A stretch of DNA of 64,000 nt from the NCBI RefSeq assembly GCF_001463745.1, contig NZ_BBWJ01000047.1, positions 46,482 through 110,481 on the forward strand. The letters run 5' to 3'. The DNA is from Aureimonas sp. AU22 (GTDB taxonomy: Bacteria; Pseudomonadota; Alphaproteobacteria; Rhizobiales; Rhizobiaceae). A model generated the notes under the pieces. It saw only the letters and a program-made list of their open reading frames with translations. It searched no databases and was not told where the DNA came from. A program made the translations under genes and the position numbers. This document shows positions 30,390-39,592 of the stretch, one piece after another; position 1 is the first letter of the stretch; each line of letters starts with the position of its first letter.

Positions 30390-30943
30390 GTCAGCGTTCC
30401 GGGGTAGACGCTCTCGTCCGGCAGCGTCTCCTTGCCGCCGTTCAATGCGTATTGCATCAACACGGTGTCGATCCACCGGCCGAACTTGAAGCCGGAGCCT
30501 TCGAAGACGCCGATATGGGTGAAGCCGAGCTTGGCATGGACCTTGATCGAAGGCGCGTTGTCCGCGCCGCCGATCACGGCGATCATCTGTCGGAAGCCCT
30601 TGTCTTGGCAATCGTCCAGCAGGCGGCGCAGGAGCGCGGTGCCGACCCCCTGCCCCTTGGCCTCGGGGGCGAGATAGATCGAGTCCTCCACGGTCCAGCG
30701 ATAGGCGGGCCTTGCCCGGAAGGGTCCGGCATAGGCGTAGCCGATCACGGAGCCTTCGTCGTCGCAGGCCACGAAGTACGGGTAGCCCTGCCGCAGCGTG
30801 TTCGCCATCCGTGTGGCCATCTCGGCCTCGTCCGGGGGAACCAGTTCGTAGGTCGCGGTGCCGTGAAGCACGGCTTCCTCGTAGATCCGGGTGATGGACG
30901 GGATGTCGGAGGTCGTGGCGTCGCGAAGGATGAAGGCGCTCAT
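30386..30943 (-). CDS. GNAT acetyltransferase, phosphinothricin acetyltransferase-like
   Basis: The 185-residue protein resembles the Pat/Bar subgroup of GNAT enzymes: IYEEAVLHGTATYE, GYAYAGPFRARPAYRWTVEDSIYL, KGQGVGTALL and a C-terminal KLGFTHIGVFEGSGFKFGRW. Related enzymes acetylate phosphinothricin or methionine sulfoximine; the natural substrate is unknown. ATG at 30943 is chosen over a GTG two codons upstream. It is coupled to the isochorismatase-like gene. Confidence 0.87.
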   Translation of the reverse strand: MSAFILRDATTSDIPSITRIYEEAVLHGTATYELVPPDEAEMATRMANTLRQGYPYFVACDDEGSVIGYAYAGPFRARPAYRWTVEDSIYLAPEAKGQGVGTALLRRLLDDCQDKGFRQMIAVIGGADNAPSIKVHAKLGFTHIGVFEGSGFKFGRWIDTVLMQYALNGGKETLPDESVYPGTLT

Positions 30944-31025
30944 GGTCACTGCCGCAGGGGATTCGTTCGCGCGAACTTAAGCGCCACGCCCCGCCCCCTC
31001 AACGTACGCCGCAGAAGCGGCCACG

Positions 31026-31053
31026 AAAAAAGGGCGGTCCTTGCGGACCGCCC
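31026..31053 (-). terminator. terminator of the Bax inhibitor-1 gene
   Basis: A perfect 9-bp stem (31032-31040 with 31045-31053) and a 4-base loop are followed on the minus strand by six T, 25 bases after the stop codon. Confidence 0.9.
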
Positions 31054-31077
31054 CCGATACCCCTGCGTTCGTTCGGC

Positions 31078-31857
31078 TCAGTTGCGGTTGCCGAAGAGCT
31101 GCAGCATGAACATGAACATGTTGATGAAGTTCAGGTAGAGCGACAGGGCACCCATGATCGCCTTGCGGCCGGCGACCAGCGTGTCGTCGCCTTCCCAGTA
31201 CATCTCTTTGATGCGCTGCGTGTCGTAGGCCGTGAGGCCGGCGAACACGAGGACGCCGATCACCGAGATCGCGAAGCCGAGCGCCGAGGACTGCAGCCAG
31301 ATGTTCACCAGCATCGCGATCACGATGCCGAAGACGCCCATGATCAGGAACGAGCCCATCGCCGACATGTCGCGCTTGGTCGTGTAGCCGAACAGCGACA
31401 GCGCGCCGAACGAAGCGGCGGTGATGAAGAACACCTGCACGATCGATTCCTGCGTGTAGACGAGGAAGATCGTCGAAAGCGACAGGCCGACCATCGCGGC
31501 ATAGGCCCAGAAGGTGGTCTGCGCGGCCGCGACGCTCATCTTGTGGACGCGGAACGACAGGAAGAACACCATCGCCAGCGGCGCCAGCATCAGCACCCAA
31601 CGAAGCGGCGAGGTGAACACCGTCACGCCGAGCTGGGTCAGCATGGTGCCGTTGATCTCGGCAGCCGCCATCGAAGGGTCGGTCGTCGTCGCCAGCGAGA
31701 ACAGGCCATAGGCCGCCGCGCCGGTGATCAGAAGACCGATCGCCATGAGGTTGTAGACTTTGAGCATGTAGGCCCGAAGGCCCTGGTCGATCGAGGCGTC
31801 GACCCGGCTGCCCGCAGCCGGAACGCTTCTCACGCCCTGGTTCCATTTCTGCGCCAT
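31078..31857 (-). CDS. Bax inhibitor-1/YccA family membrane protein (YbhL-like)
   Basis: This 259-residue protein has seven transmembrane helices and ends in a hydrophobic segment plus LFGNRN. The central FVYTQES-like segment (IFLVYTQESIVQVFFIT) and GLTAYDTQRIKEMY carry the conserved acidic residues of the calcium-leak family. ATG at 31857 has an AGGAAA site 9 bases upstream. A structured leader and a good promoter precede it, and a strong terminator follows, so it is a separate transcription unit. Confidence 0.93.
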   Translation of the reverse strand: MAQKWNQGVRSVPAAGSRVDASIDQGLRAYMLKVYNLMAIGLLITGAAAYGLFSLATTTDPSMAAAEINGTMLTQLGVTVFTSPLRWVLMLAPLAMVFFLSFRVHKMSVAAAQTTFWAYAAMVGLSLSTIFLVYTQESIVQVFFITAASFGALSLFGYTTKRDMSAMGSFLIMGVFGIVIAMLVNIWLQSSALGFAISVIGVLVFAGLTAYDTQRIKEMYWEGDDTLVAGRKAIMGALSLYLNFINMFMFMLQLFGNRN

Positions 31858-31869
31858 CGAAACATTTCC

Positions 31870-31945
31870 TTTGCGTCTGGTCCCGTCGGTGTCGATCGGA
31901 CCCAAAGGGTCCGAGGCGCCGCTGGCGGGACTCGCAGCTAGCCTT
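31870..31945 (-). promoter_or_regulatory. candidate ybhL-type leader RNA
   Basis: The 5' UTR of the Bax-inhibitor-1 gene can fold into a nested structure. The inner hairpin has a perfect 8-bp stem with an AAA/TTT loop (31896-31914). An outer helix pairs GTCCCG (31931-31926) with CGGGAC (31885-31880). A conserved RNA element named ybhL is known upstream of this gene family in Rhizobiales; position and shape agree, but I cannot run the covariance model. Confidence 0.5.
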
Positions 31946-31951
31946 GCCGTA

Positions 31952-31981
31952 AATATGCGGAGGCGCTGCTCAAGTCTCAAG
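31952..31981 (-). promoter_or_regulatory. candidate promoter of the Bax inhibitor-1 gene
   Basis: On the minus strand, CTTGAG (31981-31976) and CATATT (31957-31952) are separated by 18 bases. Transcription would start near 31945, giving the roughly 88-base structured leader. Confidence 0.45.
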
Positions 31982-32070
31982 CCCACCGATGCGGGCGATC
32001 GCGGCTCGCACCGCCCGTTAGCGATTAATTTTCCGTCATTTGGACGTCGTAAACCCCATTTCGGGGGCGT

Positions 32071-34635
32071 TCAGAGCTCCCTTAGCACCGGTGCCGCCTT
32101 CTGCCCGAGGATGCGCCATGTTCCGGCAAGCCCGAAACCGACCGTCAGGACAAGCGCGGCAACCAGCGTCGCGACCGCGAGACCGCCGTCGAAGACGAAG
32201 GGCAGACGCATGATGCGCGCGACGACGTACCAGGCGGCCAGCGCCCCCGCCCCGACCGCAAAGAGAGCGGTCGCCGCGCCCAGCGACATGTATTCCGTCA
32301 CATAGGCGCGGATCAGCGTCGCGCGGGTGGCGCCCAGCGTCTTCAGGACCACCGCGTCGTGGACGCGTGCGCGATTGCCGGCCGCAAGCGCGCCGGACAG
32401 CACGAGGACCGAGGCGACGAGGGCCACGGCGGCCGCCGCACGAATGGCGAGCGCCAGCTGCGCGACCAGCCCGTTGACCGCATCCAGCGCGTCCTTGACC
32501 CGGACGGTGGTGACGGCCGGAAACGTGTTGGAAATGCCGGACAGCACCGCGCGCTCTGCCTCCGCCGTGTCGTTCGGTATGTCGAGCGTCGCCAGCCAGG
32601 CATGGGGCGCGCCGGCGAAGGTGTTGGGCGAGAAGACCATCACGAAGTTGATCGCGAGCGATTCCCACTGCACCTCGCGGAAGTTCGCGATGCGGGCGGT
32701 GATGTCGCGGCCGAGCACGTTGACGGTGATCGTGTCGCCAAGCTTCAGGCCGAGTTCGGCCCCCTCCTCCGCGGCGAAGGAGACGAGCGGCTCGCCGGCA
32801 TAGTCGGCCGCCCACCAGTCGCCGGCCGTCAGCGTCGCGCCGTTGGGCAAGGTCGCGTCGTAGGTGATGCCGCGGTCGCCGCGCAGCACCCAGGCGCCCT
32901 CCGGCGGCACCTCGATCTTGGCGACATCCGTGCCGTTCAGCTGCGTGATGCGCCCGCGCAGCATCGGCACGTCCGTGAGGTTCGAACCGGGCGCAAGCTC
33001 GCCGATCCGGGTGCGGAAGGCATCCACCTCGGCGGACTGGATGTCGACGAAGAAGAAGTTCGGAGCCCGCGCCGCCAGCGTGCCGCCGATCTCGTTGCGC
33101 AGGTTCCGGTCGATGGAGGCGAGCGTGACGAGGAGCGTCAGTCCGAGGCCGAGCGACAGGACCACGGAAGCCGTCAGCGCGCCCGGCCGGTGGATGTTGC
33201 CGATGGCGAGCCGCAGCGGCGTCGAGCGAACGCGCGGCAGGCGCGCGGCGCCCCAGCGGATCGCCGCAGCGACGAGACGCAGGATCACGAAGGCGACCGC
33301 GGTGGCGACGAGAAAGACGACGGCGACGCGCTTGTCGCTCGACATGACGAGCGCCAGCCCGGCGATGGCGGCGGCGAGGAGGAGCGCGGCGGCCGCGTAG
33401 GCCCAGCGCATCCGCAGCGTCCCCGGCCCGTCGTTGGCGCGGAACAGCGCAGTGGCCGCCACGTCGCGGGTGCGTCCGAGCGGCAGGATCGCGAAGGCAA
33501 GCGCCGTGAGGTAGCCGAACAGGGCGCCCAAGAGGAGCGCGCCGGGATAGACCGAGGCCTCCGCTGCGATCGGGATGTGCGCTTCGAGAAAACGCGCGGC
33601 GAAGAACGGTGCCGTCGCGCCCAGAAGCAGCCCCAGCACGATGCCGACGGTCGACAAGATCAGGATCTGGACGAGGTAGATCGTCACCACGAAGCGCCCG
33701 CTGGCGCCGAGGCTCTTGAAGGTCGCGATCACGGTGCGCTTGGAGTCGAGATAGGCCGCGACGGCGTTGGCGATGCCGACACCACCCACCACCAGCGCCG
33801 TGAGGCCGACCAGCGTCAGGAACTGCGAGAACCGCTCGATGTTGCGCTGGAGCGAGGGCGCGGCCTCGCTGGCGTCGCGGATGCTCCAGCCCGCCTGCGG
33901 GAAGCGGGCGTTCGCTTCCGTCTGCACCCTCTCCGGCTCGGTGGCGGGATCGGTGAAGAGCAGCTTGTAGTCGTATTCGACGAGCGATCCCGGCTGGACG
34001 AGGCCGGTGGACGCCAGCGCATCCAAAGAGATCAGGAGGCGCGGGGCGAAGATGAAGCCATCGGAGAGGACGTCGGGCTCGCGGGTGAGCACGCCGCGCA
34101 ACTCGATCTCGATGTTTCCGAGAAGGATCGTGGCACCCGGCCGCAAACCCAAACGGTCGTAGAACTCGGGCGCGGCCAGCGCGCCGAAGCGACCGCTGCG
34201 CTCGGCCAGGAGCTCGGGCAGCGGGGTCGCCGGATCGGATCCAACAGTGCCGAAGAGCGGATAGCTCCCGTCCACCGCCTTCACCTCGCTCAGCGTCTGG
34301 TTGGAGCCGTCCGGCAGCCGCGCCATGGAACGCAGCGAGCCGCTTTCGGCAACGGTGCCGTAGCCGGAGAGCCAGGCGCGTTCCTCTGGGCTCGCCTGTC
34401 GCTGGTTGAGACCAAAGCGCATGTCGCCGCCCAGAATCGTGCGCCCCTCGCGCGCGATGCCGCTCGTCATCATCTCGGAGACCGAGTTGACCGCCGCGAT
34501 CGAGGCGACGCCGAGCGTCAGGCAGGCGAGGAAGATGACGAACCCGCGAAGACCCCCGCGCATCTCGCGCAGGGCGAAGCGAAGGGCGAGCGACAGATCG
34601 GCGGACGAGCGCGCGCCTCGCGCAACTGCGCTCAC
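32071..34635 (-). CDS. ABC transporter permease of the YbbP/FtsX family
   Basis: This 854-residue permease has an N-terminal helix (about 25-45), a large extracytoplasmic domain, and two FtsX-type blocks with four helices each, around residues 255-430 and 730-850. RNAIGGTLAARAP-like coupling regions and the C-terminal LVLTVGFGLAGTWRIL match YbbP. GTG at 34635 overlaps the stop of the ATPase gene (GTGA). With the ATPase it forms a MacB-like exporter; its cargo is unknown. A weak CCCC/GGGG hairpin at 32054-32066 may end the transcript. Confidence 0.9.
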   Translation of the reverse strand: MSAVARGARSSADLSLALRFALREMRGGLRGFVIFLACLTLGVASIAAVNSVSEMMTSGIAREGRTILGGDMRFGLNQRQASPEERAWLSGYGTVAESGSLRSMARLPDGSNQTLSEVKAVDGSYPLFGTVGSDPATPLPELLAERSGRFGALAAPEFYDRLGLRPGATILLGNIEIELRGVLTREPDVLSDGFIFAPRLLISLDALASTGLVQPGSLVEYDYKLLFTDPATEPERVQTEANARFPQAGWSIRDASEAAPSLQRNIERFSQFLTLVGLTALVVGGVGIANAVAAYLDSKRTVIATFKSLGASGRFVVTIYLVQILILSTVGIVLGLLLGATAPFFAARFLEAHIPIAAEASVYPGALLLGALFGYLTALAFAILPLGRTRDVAATALFRANDGPGTLRMRWAYAAAALLLAAAIAGLALVMSSDKRVAVVFLVATAVAFVILRLVAAAIRWGAARLPRVRSTPLRLAIGNIHRPGALTASVVLSLGLGLTLLVTLASIDRNLRNEIGGTLAARAPNFFFVDIQSAEVDAFRTRIGELAPGSNLTDVPMLRGRITQLNGTDVAKIEVPPEGAWVLRGDRGITYDATLPNGATLTAGDWWAADYAGEPLVSFAAEEGAELGLKLGDTITVNVLGRDITARIANFREVQWESLAINFVMVFSPNTFAGAPHAWLATLDIPNDTAEAERAVLSGISNTFPAVTTVRVKDALDAVNGLVAQLALAIRAAAAVALVASVLVLSGALAAGNRARVHDAVVLKTLGATRATLIRAYVTEYMSLGAATALFAVGAGALAAWYVVARIMRLPFVFDGGLAVATLVAALVLTVGFGLAGTWRILGQKAAPVLREL

Positions 34636-35339
34636 TGGGCGGCTTCCGGGAAGGCGGCGGATGCGGCCCCGGCTTCGATCACGCCGGAGCGCACCGCCAC
34701 CTCGCGTCCGCATCGGGCGGCCAGCGTCCGGTCGTGGGTGACGAGGATCAGCGTCATGCCGCGCCGCGCCTGCTCGGAAAACAGGAGATCGGCCACCTGC
34801 GCGCCGGTCTCGCCATCGAGATTGCCGGTCGGCTCGTCGGCGATGAGGATATCGGGCTCGGGCGCCAGCGCTCGGGCCAGCGCCACGCGCTGCTGCTCGC
34901 CGCCCGACAACTCGCCGGGGTAATGGGTGACGCGCTGGCCGAGACCGACGGCGGCCAGCTCCCGCTCGGCCCGCGCGAAGGCGTCCGGCACGCCCGCGAG
35001 TTCCAGCGGCACCGCGACGTTTTCCAGCGCCGTCATGTTGGGAATGAGGTGGAAGGACTGGAAGACGATGCCGACATGGCGCCCGCGAAAGGCGGCGAGC
35101 TGGTCTTCGCTCAGGGGGCCGAGCGCCTGGCCGGCGATCTCGACCAGCCCCTCGTCGGCGCGCTCGAGACCGGCGAGAATCATCAGCAGCGTCGACTTGC
35201 CCGAACCGGAAGGGCCCACGATGCCGACGGACTCGCCGCTGAAGACGTCGAGGTCGATGCCCTTGAGGACATGCACCGCGCTGCGGCCCGATCCCAGCGT
35301 CAGTTGAACATTTCGTAACCGGACCGCTGCTTCAGCCAA
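34632..35339 (-). CDS. ABC transporter ATPase of the YbbA/LolD family
   Basis: The 235-residue ATPase has Walker [11 protein letters not shown]-loop [17 protein letters not shown], signature [15 protein letters not shown] and Walker [13 protein letters not shown], matching the MacB/LolD/YbbA group. TTG at 35339 is chosen because AGGAAG lies about 9 bases upstream and no ATG precedes the conserved LRNVQLTL strand. It is coupled to the permease and divergent from the TesA-like esterase gene, the same trio found in Escherichia coli (tesA, ybbA, ybbP). Confidence 0.92.
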   Translation of the reverse strand: MAEAAVRLRNVQLTLGSGRSAVHVLKGIDLDVFSGESVGIVGPSGSGKSTLLMILAGLERADEGLVEIAGQALGPLSEDQLAAFRGRHVGIVFQSFHLIPNMTALENVAVPLELAGVPDAFARAERELAAVGLGQRVTHYPGELSGGEQQRVALARALAPEPDILIADEPTGNLDGETGAQVADLLFSEQARRGMTLILVTHDRTLAARCGREVAVRSGVIEAGAASAAFPEAAQ

Positions 35340-35435
35340 GGCGACGCCCTTCCTATATCCCGTTGACGCAACGCCAGGGGCCGCCGACGGGCGGGCTCGA
35401 GGTCGTCTTGCCGCAACGCGGAATATGGGTGGTTC

Positions 35436-36089
35436 ATGCAGCGCTTCCAATCGCTTCTCGCCTTCGTGACGATCGGTCTCGGTCTGGCGCTCGGCTCGCC
35501 CGCCGGCGCACAGGAGGGCGCGCCGGAAGTGGTGGCCTTCGGCGACAGCCTGTCGGCCGGCTACGGCGTCGGTCCCGGCGAATCCTTCCCCGAGCAGCTC
35601 CAGGCGGCGCTGAACGCCGCCGGCCATCCGGCGCGCGTCGTCAATGCCGGCGTCTCCGGCGACACGACCACCGGCGGACTTGCCCGGCTGGACTGGTCGG
35701 TGCCCGCCTCCGCCGCGGTGGTGATCGTGGAACTCGGCGCCAACGACGCGCTGCGCGGCGTCAGCCCCGACGTCACCCGCGCCAATCTCGACGCGATCCT
35801 GCAGAAGCTGAAGGCGCGGCCGGACACGCAGGTGCTGCTCGCCGGCATGCTGAGCCCGCCCAACATGGGCGCGGACTACGCGGCGAAATTCAATCCGATC
35901 TACGCCGAACTGGCGCAGAAGCACGGCGTGCCGCTCTACCCGTTCTTTCTCGACGGCGTCGCCGGAAACGGCAGTCTCAACCAGCAGGACTACATGCACC
36001 CCAACGCGCAAGGGGTCGCGGTGATCGTGACGGGCATCCTGCCGCAGGTCGTGGAGGCGCTGGGGGCGGCCGCCAAGCCAAAGGCTTGA
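35436..36089 (+). CDS. arylesterase, TesA-like GDSL hydrolase
   Basis: The 217-residue protein has a signal peptide ending AGAQ and an SGNH-hydrolase fold. Block I is AFGDSLSAGYG with nucleophile S38, block III is ELGANDALRG, and block V is DYMHPNAQG. These are periplasmic multifunctional esterases, acyl-thioesterases or lysophospholipases. It is divergent from the ABC ATPase with a 96-base gap. Confidence 0.93.
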   Translation: MQRFQSLLAFVTIGLGLALGSPAGAQEGAPEVVAFGDSLSAGYGVGPGESFPEQLQAALNAAGHPARVVNAGVSGDTTTGGLARLDWSVPASAAVVIVELGANDALRGVSPDVTRANLDAILQKLKARPDTQVLLAGMLSPPNMGADYAAKFNPIYAELAQKHGVPLYPFFLDGVAGNGSLNQQDYMHPNAQGVAVIVTGILPQVVEALGAAAKPKA

Positions 36090-36277
36090 TCGGCCGGGCG
36101 CGGCCCGTGCTGGTGCATTGCAGCAACGCGGGCCCGGCTTCTGTGCACAAGCCCCGGCCGAGCCTTGAAGTCGACCATGGGTGATGAAAGTTTCCATGGC
36201 GTAAGGCACTCGGTCGCGGTCTCGTGACAGGCAGGCGTCTGGTCTTGAGCGTGACCCTGAACGGGAAGGATCGTGCA

Positions 36278-36859
36278 ATGCCGAGACTGTTCACCGCCCT
36301 CGAAATCCCGCGTGACGCCGCAATGTCCCTGTCCTTCCTGCGCGGCGGCCTGCCTTCCGCCCGCTGGATCGACGCGGAGAACTACCACCTGACCCTGCGC
36401 TTCATCGGCGATGTCGAATCGCGCATGGCCGACGAGATCGTGGCGGCTCTCGACCGCGTGCGCCGGGCGCCCTTTCCCGTCACCTTGCGCGGGCTCGGGG
36501 CCTTCGGCGGCAAGAAGCCGCATTCGGTCTATGCCGATGTCGAGCCCTCCCAACCGCTCGACCAGCTTCAGGGCGAGATCGATCGCATCCTGAAGCGCCT
36601 CGGCCTGCCGTCCGACCCGCGCAAGTTCACGCCGCACGTCACGCTGGCTCGCCTGCGCAACGGCCGAAGCGAGGACGCGGCGCATTATCTCGCGCTGCGC
36701 GGCGGCTTTCGCGCGCCCAGCTTCCCGGTCTCGCGCTTCGTCCTGTTCTCCTCCAAGGATTCGGTCGGCGGCGGCCCCTATGTGATGGAGGAAGCATTTC
36801 CCCTTGATGCCGTGCCGTCTCCGCGCGACATCGGGGCGCTCGCGCTCGCCGCCCGCTGA
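36278..36859 (+). CDS. thpR: RNA 2',3'-cyclic phosphodiesterase
   Basis: This 193-residue 2H phosphoesterase has both HxTL motifs, YHLTLRFIGD and PHVTLARLR, which form the active site. The family opens 2',3'-cyclic phosphates at RNA ends and can act as a 2'-5' RNA ligase in vitro. ATG at 36278 has AAGGA upstream and starts directly at the conserved RLFTALEIP. Confidence 0.93.
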   Translation: MPRLFTALEIPRDAAMSLSFLRGGLPSARWIDAENYHLTLRFIGDVESRMADEIVAALDRVRRAPFPVTLRGLGAFGGKKPHSVYADVEPSQPLDQLQGEIDRILKRLGLPSDPRKFTPHVTLARLRNGRSEDAAHYLALRGGFRAPSFPVSRFVLFSSKDSVGGGPYVMEEAFPLDAVPSPRDIGALALAAR

Positions 36860-36941
36860 GGGTCGAGGCTCGGCCGGTTTGAAAGCCGGCCGAGCCCGCG
36901 CCATATCGCCGGGGCGCAGACGGAAAAGGCAGGAGACTTTC

Positions 36942-37403
36942 ATGACGGGCGAGAACGGATCGATGGCCGGCACGACGCAGGGCAACGAGACCCAGGCCGC
37001 GCTGGCCGCACCGGACGCCGCGCTCGTCGGCGAGATCCTCCTGCCCGGCGACGAAGCGGAGCAGGCCCGGCAGGAGAGCCGAGTCCGCAAAGGGTTCTTC
37101 GCGACGCTGAAGCGCGCGGCGCGGCACATCCCCTTCATGGAAGACGTCGTCGCGTCCTATCACTGCGCGCTCGATCCGCAGACGCCCGCCGCCTCGCGCG
37201 GCATCCTTCTGGCCGCGCTCGCCTATTTCGTGCTGCCGTTCGACGTGATTCCCGACTTCATCGTCGGTCTCGGCTTCACGGACGACGTGGCCGTTCTCCT
37301 CGCCGCTTTCTCGGCCGTGCAGAAGAACATCCGGCCCGAGCACTACGAGCGGGCGCGCGAAACGCTGAAGGAAGCCGCGCCCGAGACCGCCCGTCCCGCC
37401 TGA
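36942..37403 (+). CDS. YkvA family protein (DUF1232)
   Basis: The 153-residue protein has a DUF1232 core: MEDVVASYHCALDPQTP, a hydrophobic ILLAALAYFVLPFDVIPDF hairpin and GLGFTDDVAVL. Members are small membrane-associated proteins of unknown function. An AGGAG site 7 bases before ATG 36942 fixes the start. The first 45 residues are acidic and probably disordered. It follows thpR by about 80 bases. Confidence 0.87.
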   Translation: MTGENGSMAGTTQGNETQAALAAPDAALVGEILLPGDEAEQARQESRVRKGFFATLKRAARHIPFMEDVVASYHCALDPQTPAASRGILLAALAYFVLPFDVIPDFIVGLGFTDDVAVLLAAFSAVQKNIRPEHYERARETLKEAAPETARPA

Positions 37404-37646
37404 CCGCCCGTCGCACTATCGCCCCATTCGTTCGGTCCTCGTCCGCTCGGTCGCTTGTGGGCGGGCCGTAGCCGCGTCGGGGCCGTTTGCCGTGACACGA
37501 TGAAGTCTCGAAGGCGTGTTCGGGAATTTCCGGTTCGTTTACCCTGTGGAAAGGCTTATCGCCCACCCTGCGGCCACGAGCGCGCTCGACCTGCCGACGG
37601 GTCGTGCGTCGAATGGCATTCCGGACCAAGCGGGGACACGAACTCC

Positions 37647-38147
37647 ATGAAGTATGCTCTGACGGCGGCGGTGGCGATGGTGGCGCTCTCCAGCGTGGCG
37701 TCTGCCGCCCAGACACCGACCCGCGTGAACCAGTTCAACGACTGGGGCAGCTATTCCTACGACGCCAGCGGCTCGAAGGTCTGCTACGTGCTGTCCACAC
37801 CCAAGACCATGCAGCCCTCCAGCGTCGATCACGGCGACATTTTCTTCCTGGTCTCGCAGAAGCCGAACAACAAGACATCCTACGAGCCGCAGGTCGTGAT
37901 GGGCTATCCGATGCGCGACGGCTCCAAGGTGACGGTCGATATCGACGGCAAGAAGTTCAGCCTCTTCACGCGCGGCGAGAGCGCCTGGGTGGAGAACGCG
38001 GCCGAGGAGCCGCAGCTCGTCGCCGCCCTGAAGGCCGGCAAGGCGATGAAGGTGGATGCCGTCTCCCAGCGCGGCACGCAGACCAACTATACCTATTCCC
38101 TGTCGGGCGTGACGGCGGCGATCAACTCGCTGGCGAGCTGCAAGTAG
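37647..38147 (+). CDS. invasion-associated locus B (IalB) family protein
   Basis: This 166-residue protein has a signal peptide ending SVASA and an IalB domain: NDWGSYSYDASGSKVCYVLS with C46, then HGDIFFLVSQKP and a C-terminal SCK whose cysteine (C165) could pair with C46. In Bartonella IalB aids invasion of red cells, but most alphaproteobacteria carry homologues with unknown periplasmic or outer-membrane roles, so virulence should not be inferred. A strong terminator follows. Confidence 0.92.
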   Translation: MKYALTAAVAMVALSSVASAAQTPTRVNQFNDWGSYSYDASGSKVCYVLSTPKTMQPSSVDHGDIFFLVSQKPNNKTSYEPQVVMGYPMRDGSKVTVDIDGKKFSLFTRGESAWVENAAEEPQLVAALKAGKAMKVDAVSQRGTQTNYTYSLSGVTAAINSLASCK

Positions 38148-38176
38148 GCGCGGCTTTCCGCCATCGGACGAACGCG

Positions 38177-38204
38177 AGGCGCCGGTGCGATCCGGCGCCT
38201 TTTT
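38177..38204 (+). terminator. terminator after the IalB-family gene
   Basis: A perfect 9-bp stem (38177-38185 with 38192-38200) with a 6-base loop is followed by TTTT. Confidence 0.88.
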
Positions 38205-38348
38205 CCTGTGTGCCCGGCCACGCATGGCAGCCATTCAGGACCCAACCTCTTGCGAATTCGCGCATTTCGGCTCATTTGAAACCGATCCAGGCGAAAAGCA
38301 GAGCGGAAAGCGGGGCGTGAGCGGCCTTCGCGCGGGCAAGGTGCATTG

Positions 38349-39569
38349 ATGAGCGTGTCGATCGATCTCACGAATTCGGCGCAAGGCGTGCGCCCGGCCG
38401 TTGCGCCTTCTGCCGCCGCCGCCAAGCGTTCGCTCCTCGGCCTGTCGCGCGAGGAGATGGGCGCGGCTCTGGTGGATGCCGGCATTCCCGCCAAACAGGC
38501 GAAGATGCGCGTCCAGCAGCTGTGGCACTGGCTCTACGTGCGCGGCGTCAAGGACTTCGAGGAGATGCGCAACGTCTCCAAGGACCTGCGCGCGACGCTC
38601 AGCCAGCACTTCGAGATCGCCCGGCCCGAGATCGTCGAGGAGCAGATCTCCATCGACGGCACGCGCAAGTGGCTGTTCCGCTTTCCCTCTCGCGGCGCGG
38701 GTCGCCCCGTCGAGATCGAGACCGTCTACATTCCCGAGGAAGGTCGCGGCACGCTCTGCGTCTCCTCCCAGGTCGGCTGCACCCTCACCTGCACCTTCTG
38801 CCACACGGGCACGCAGCGCCTCGTGCGCAACCTCGAACCGTCGGAGATCGTCGGTCAGGTCCTGACCGCGCGCGAGCGGCTGGGGGACTTTCCGGATGCC
38901 GCGACGCCGCAGGGCGCGATCGTGCCCTCCGAGGGGCGCCTCGTGTCGAACGTCGTGATGATGGGCATGGGCGAGCCGCTCTACAACTACGACCACGTGA
39001 AGTCGGCGCTGGCCGTGGTGTCGGACGGGGACGGCCTGGCTCTGTCCAAGCGCCGCATCACGCTGTCGACGTCCGGGGTCGTGCCGATGATCCCGAAGAC
39101 GGGCGACGAGATGGGCGTGATGCTCGCGATCTCGCTCCATGCGGTGACGGACGAATTGCGCGACGTGCTCGTGCCGATCAACAAGAAGTATCCGATCCGC
39201 GAGCTGATGGACGCCTGCCGCGCCTATCCCGGCCTCTCCAACGCCCGGCGCATCACCTTCGAATACGTGATGCTGAAGGGCGTCAACGACAGCCTCGCCG
39301 ACGCGCGCGAGCTGGTGCGGCTCCTCAAGGGCATCCCGGCCAAGATCAACCTGATCCCGTTCAACCCCTGGCCGGGCTCGCCTTACGAGTGCTCGGACTG
39401 GGACCAGATCGAGCGCTTCGCCGATCTCGTGAACCAGGCCGGCTACGCCTCGCCCATCCGCACCCCGCGCGGGCGCGACATCTTCGCCGCATGCGGCCAG
39501 CTCAAGTCCGAGTCCGAGCGCATGAAGCGCGGCGACCGGCTGGCGCTGGAGGCCGCGGTCGCGGGCTGA
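38349..39569 (+). CDS. rlmN: dual-specificity 23S rRNA/tRNA m2A methyltransferase RlmN
   Basis: The 406-residue radical-SAM enzyme methylates C2 of A2503 in 23S rRNA and A37 in tRNA. The cluster cysteines are in [11 protein letters not shown], the SAM-contact region is [14 protein letters not shown], and the methyl-carrying cysteine is in the C-terminal FAACGQL. ATG at 38349 is preferred to the TTG just before it. A small membrane-protein gene follows after 23 bases. Confidence 0.97.
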   Translation: MSVSIDLTNSAQGVRPAVAPSAAAAKRSLLGLSREEMGAALVDAGIPAKQAKMRVQQLWHWLYVRGVKDFEEMRNVSKDLRATLSQHFEIARPEIVEEQISIDGTRKWLFRFPSRGAGRPVEIETVYIPEEGRGTLCVSSQVGCTLTCTFCHTGTQRLVRNLEPSEIVGQVLTARERLGDFPDAATPQGAIVPSEGRLVSNVVMMGMGEPLYNYDHVKSALAVVSDGDGLALSKRRITLSTSGVVPMIPKTGDEMGVMLAISLHAVTDELRDVLVPINKKYPIRELMDACRAYPGLSNARRITFEYVMLKGVNDSLADARELVRLLKGIPAKINLIPFNPWPGSPYECSDWDQIERFADLVNQAGYASPIRTPRGRDIFAACGQLKSESERMKRGDRLALEAAVAG

Positions 39570-39592
39570 CCGGAACGAAGGCATAGCCCCGC

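Noticed and set aside
32975..32995. A tRNA T-loop-like GGTTCGAA-type string
   Set aside because: It sits inside the ABC permease coding region and no acceptor or anticodon stem surrounds it.
32359..34923. An 854-codon plus-strand open frame over the ABC permease
   Set aside because: It is the antisense shadow of a recognised permease and reads as Arg/Asp/His-rich low-complexity protein.
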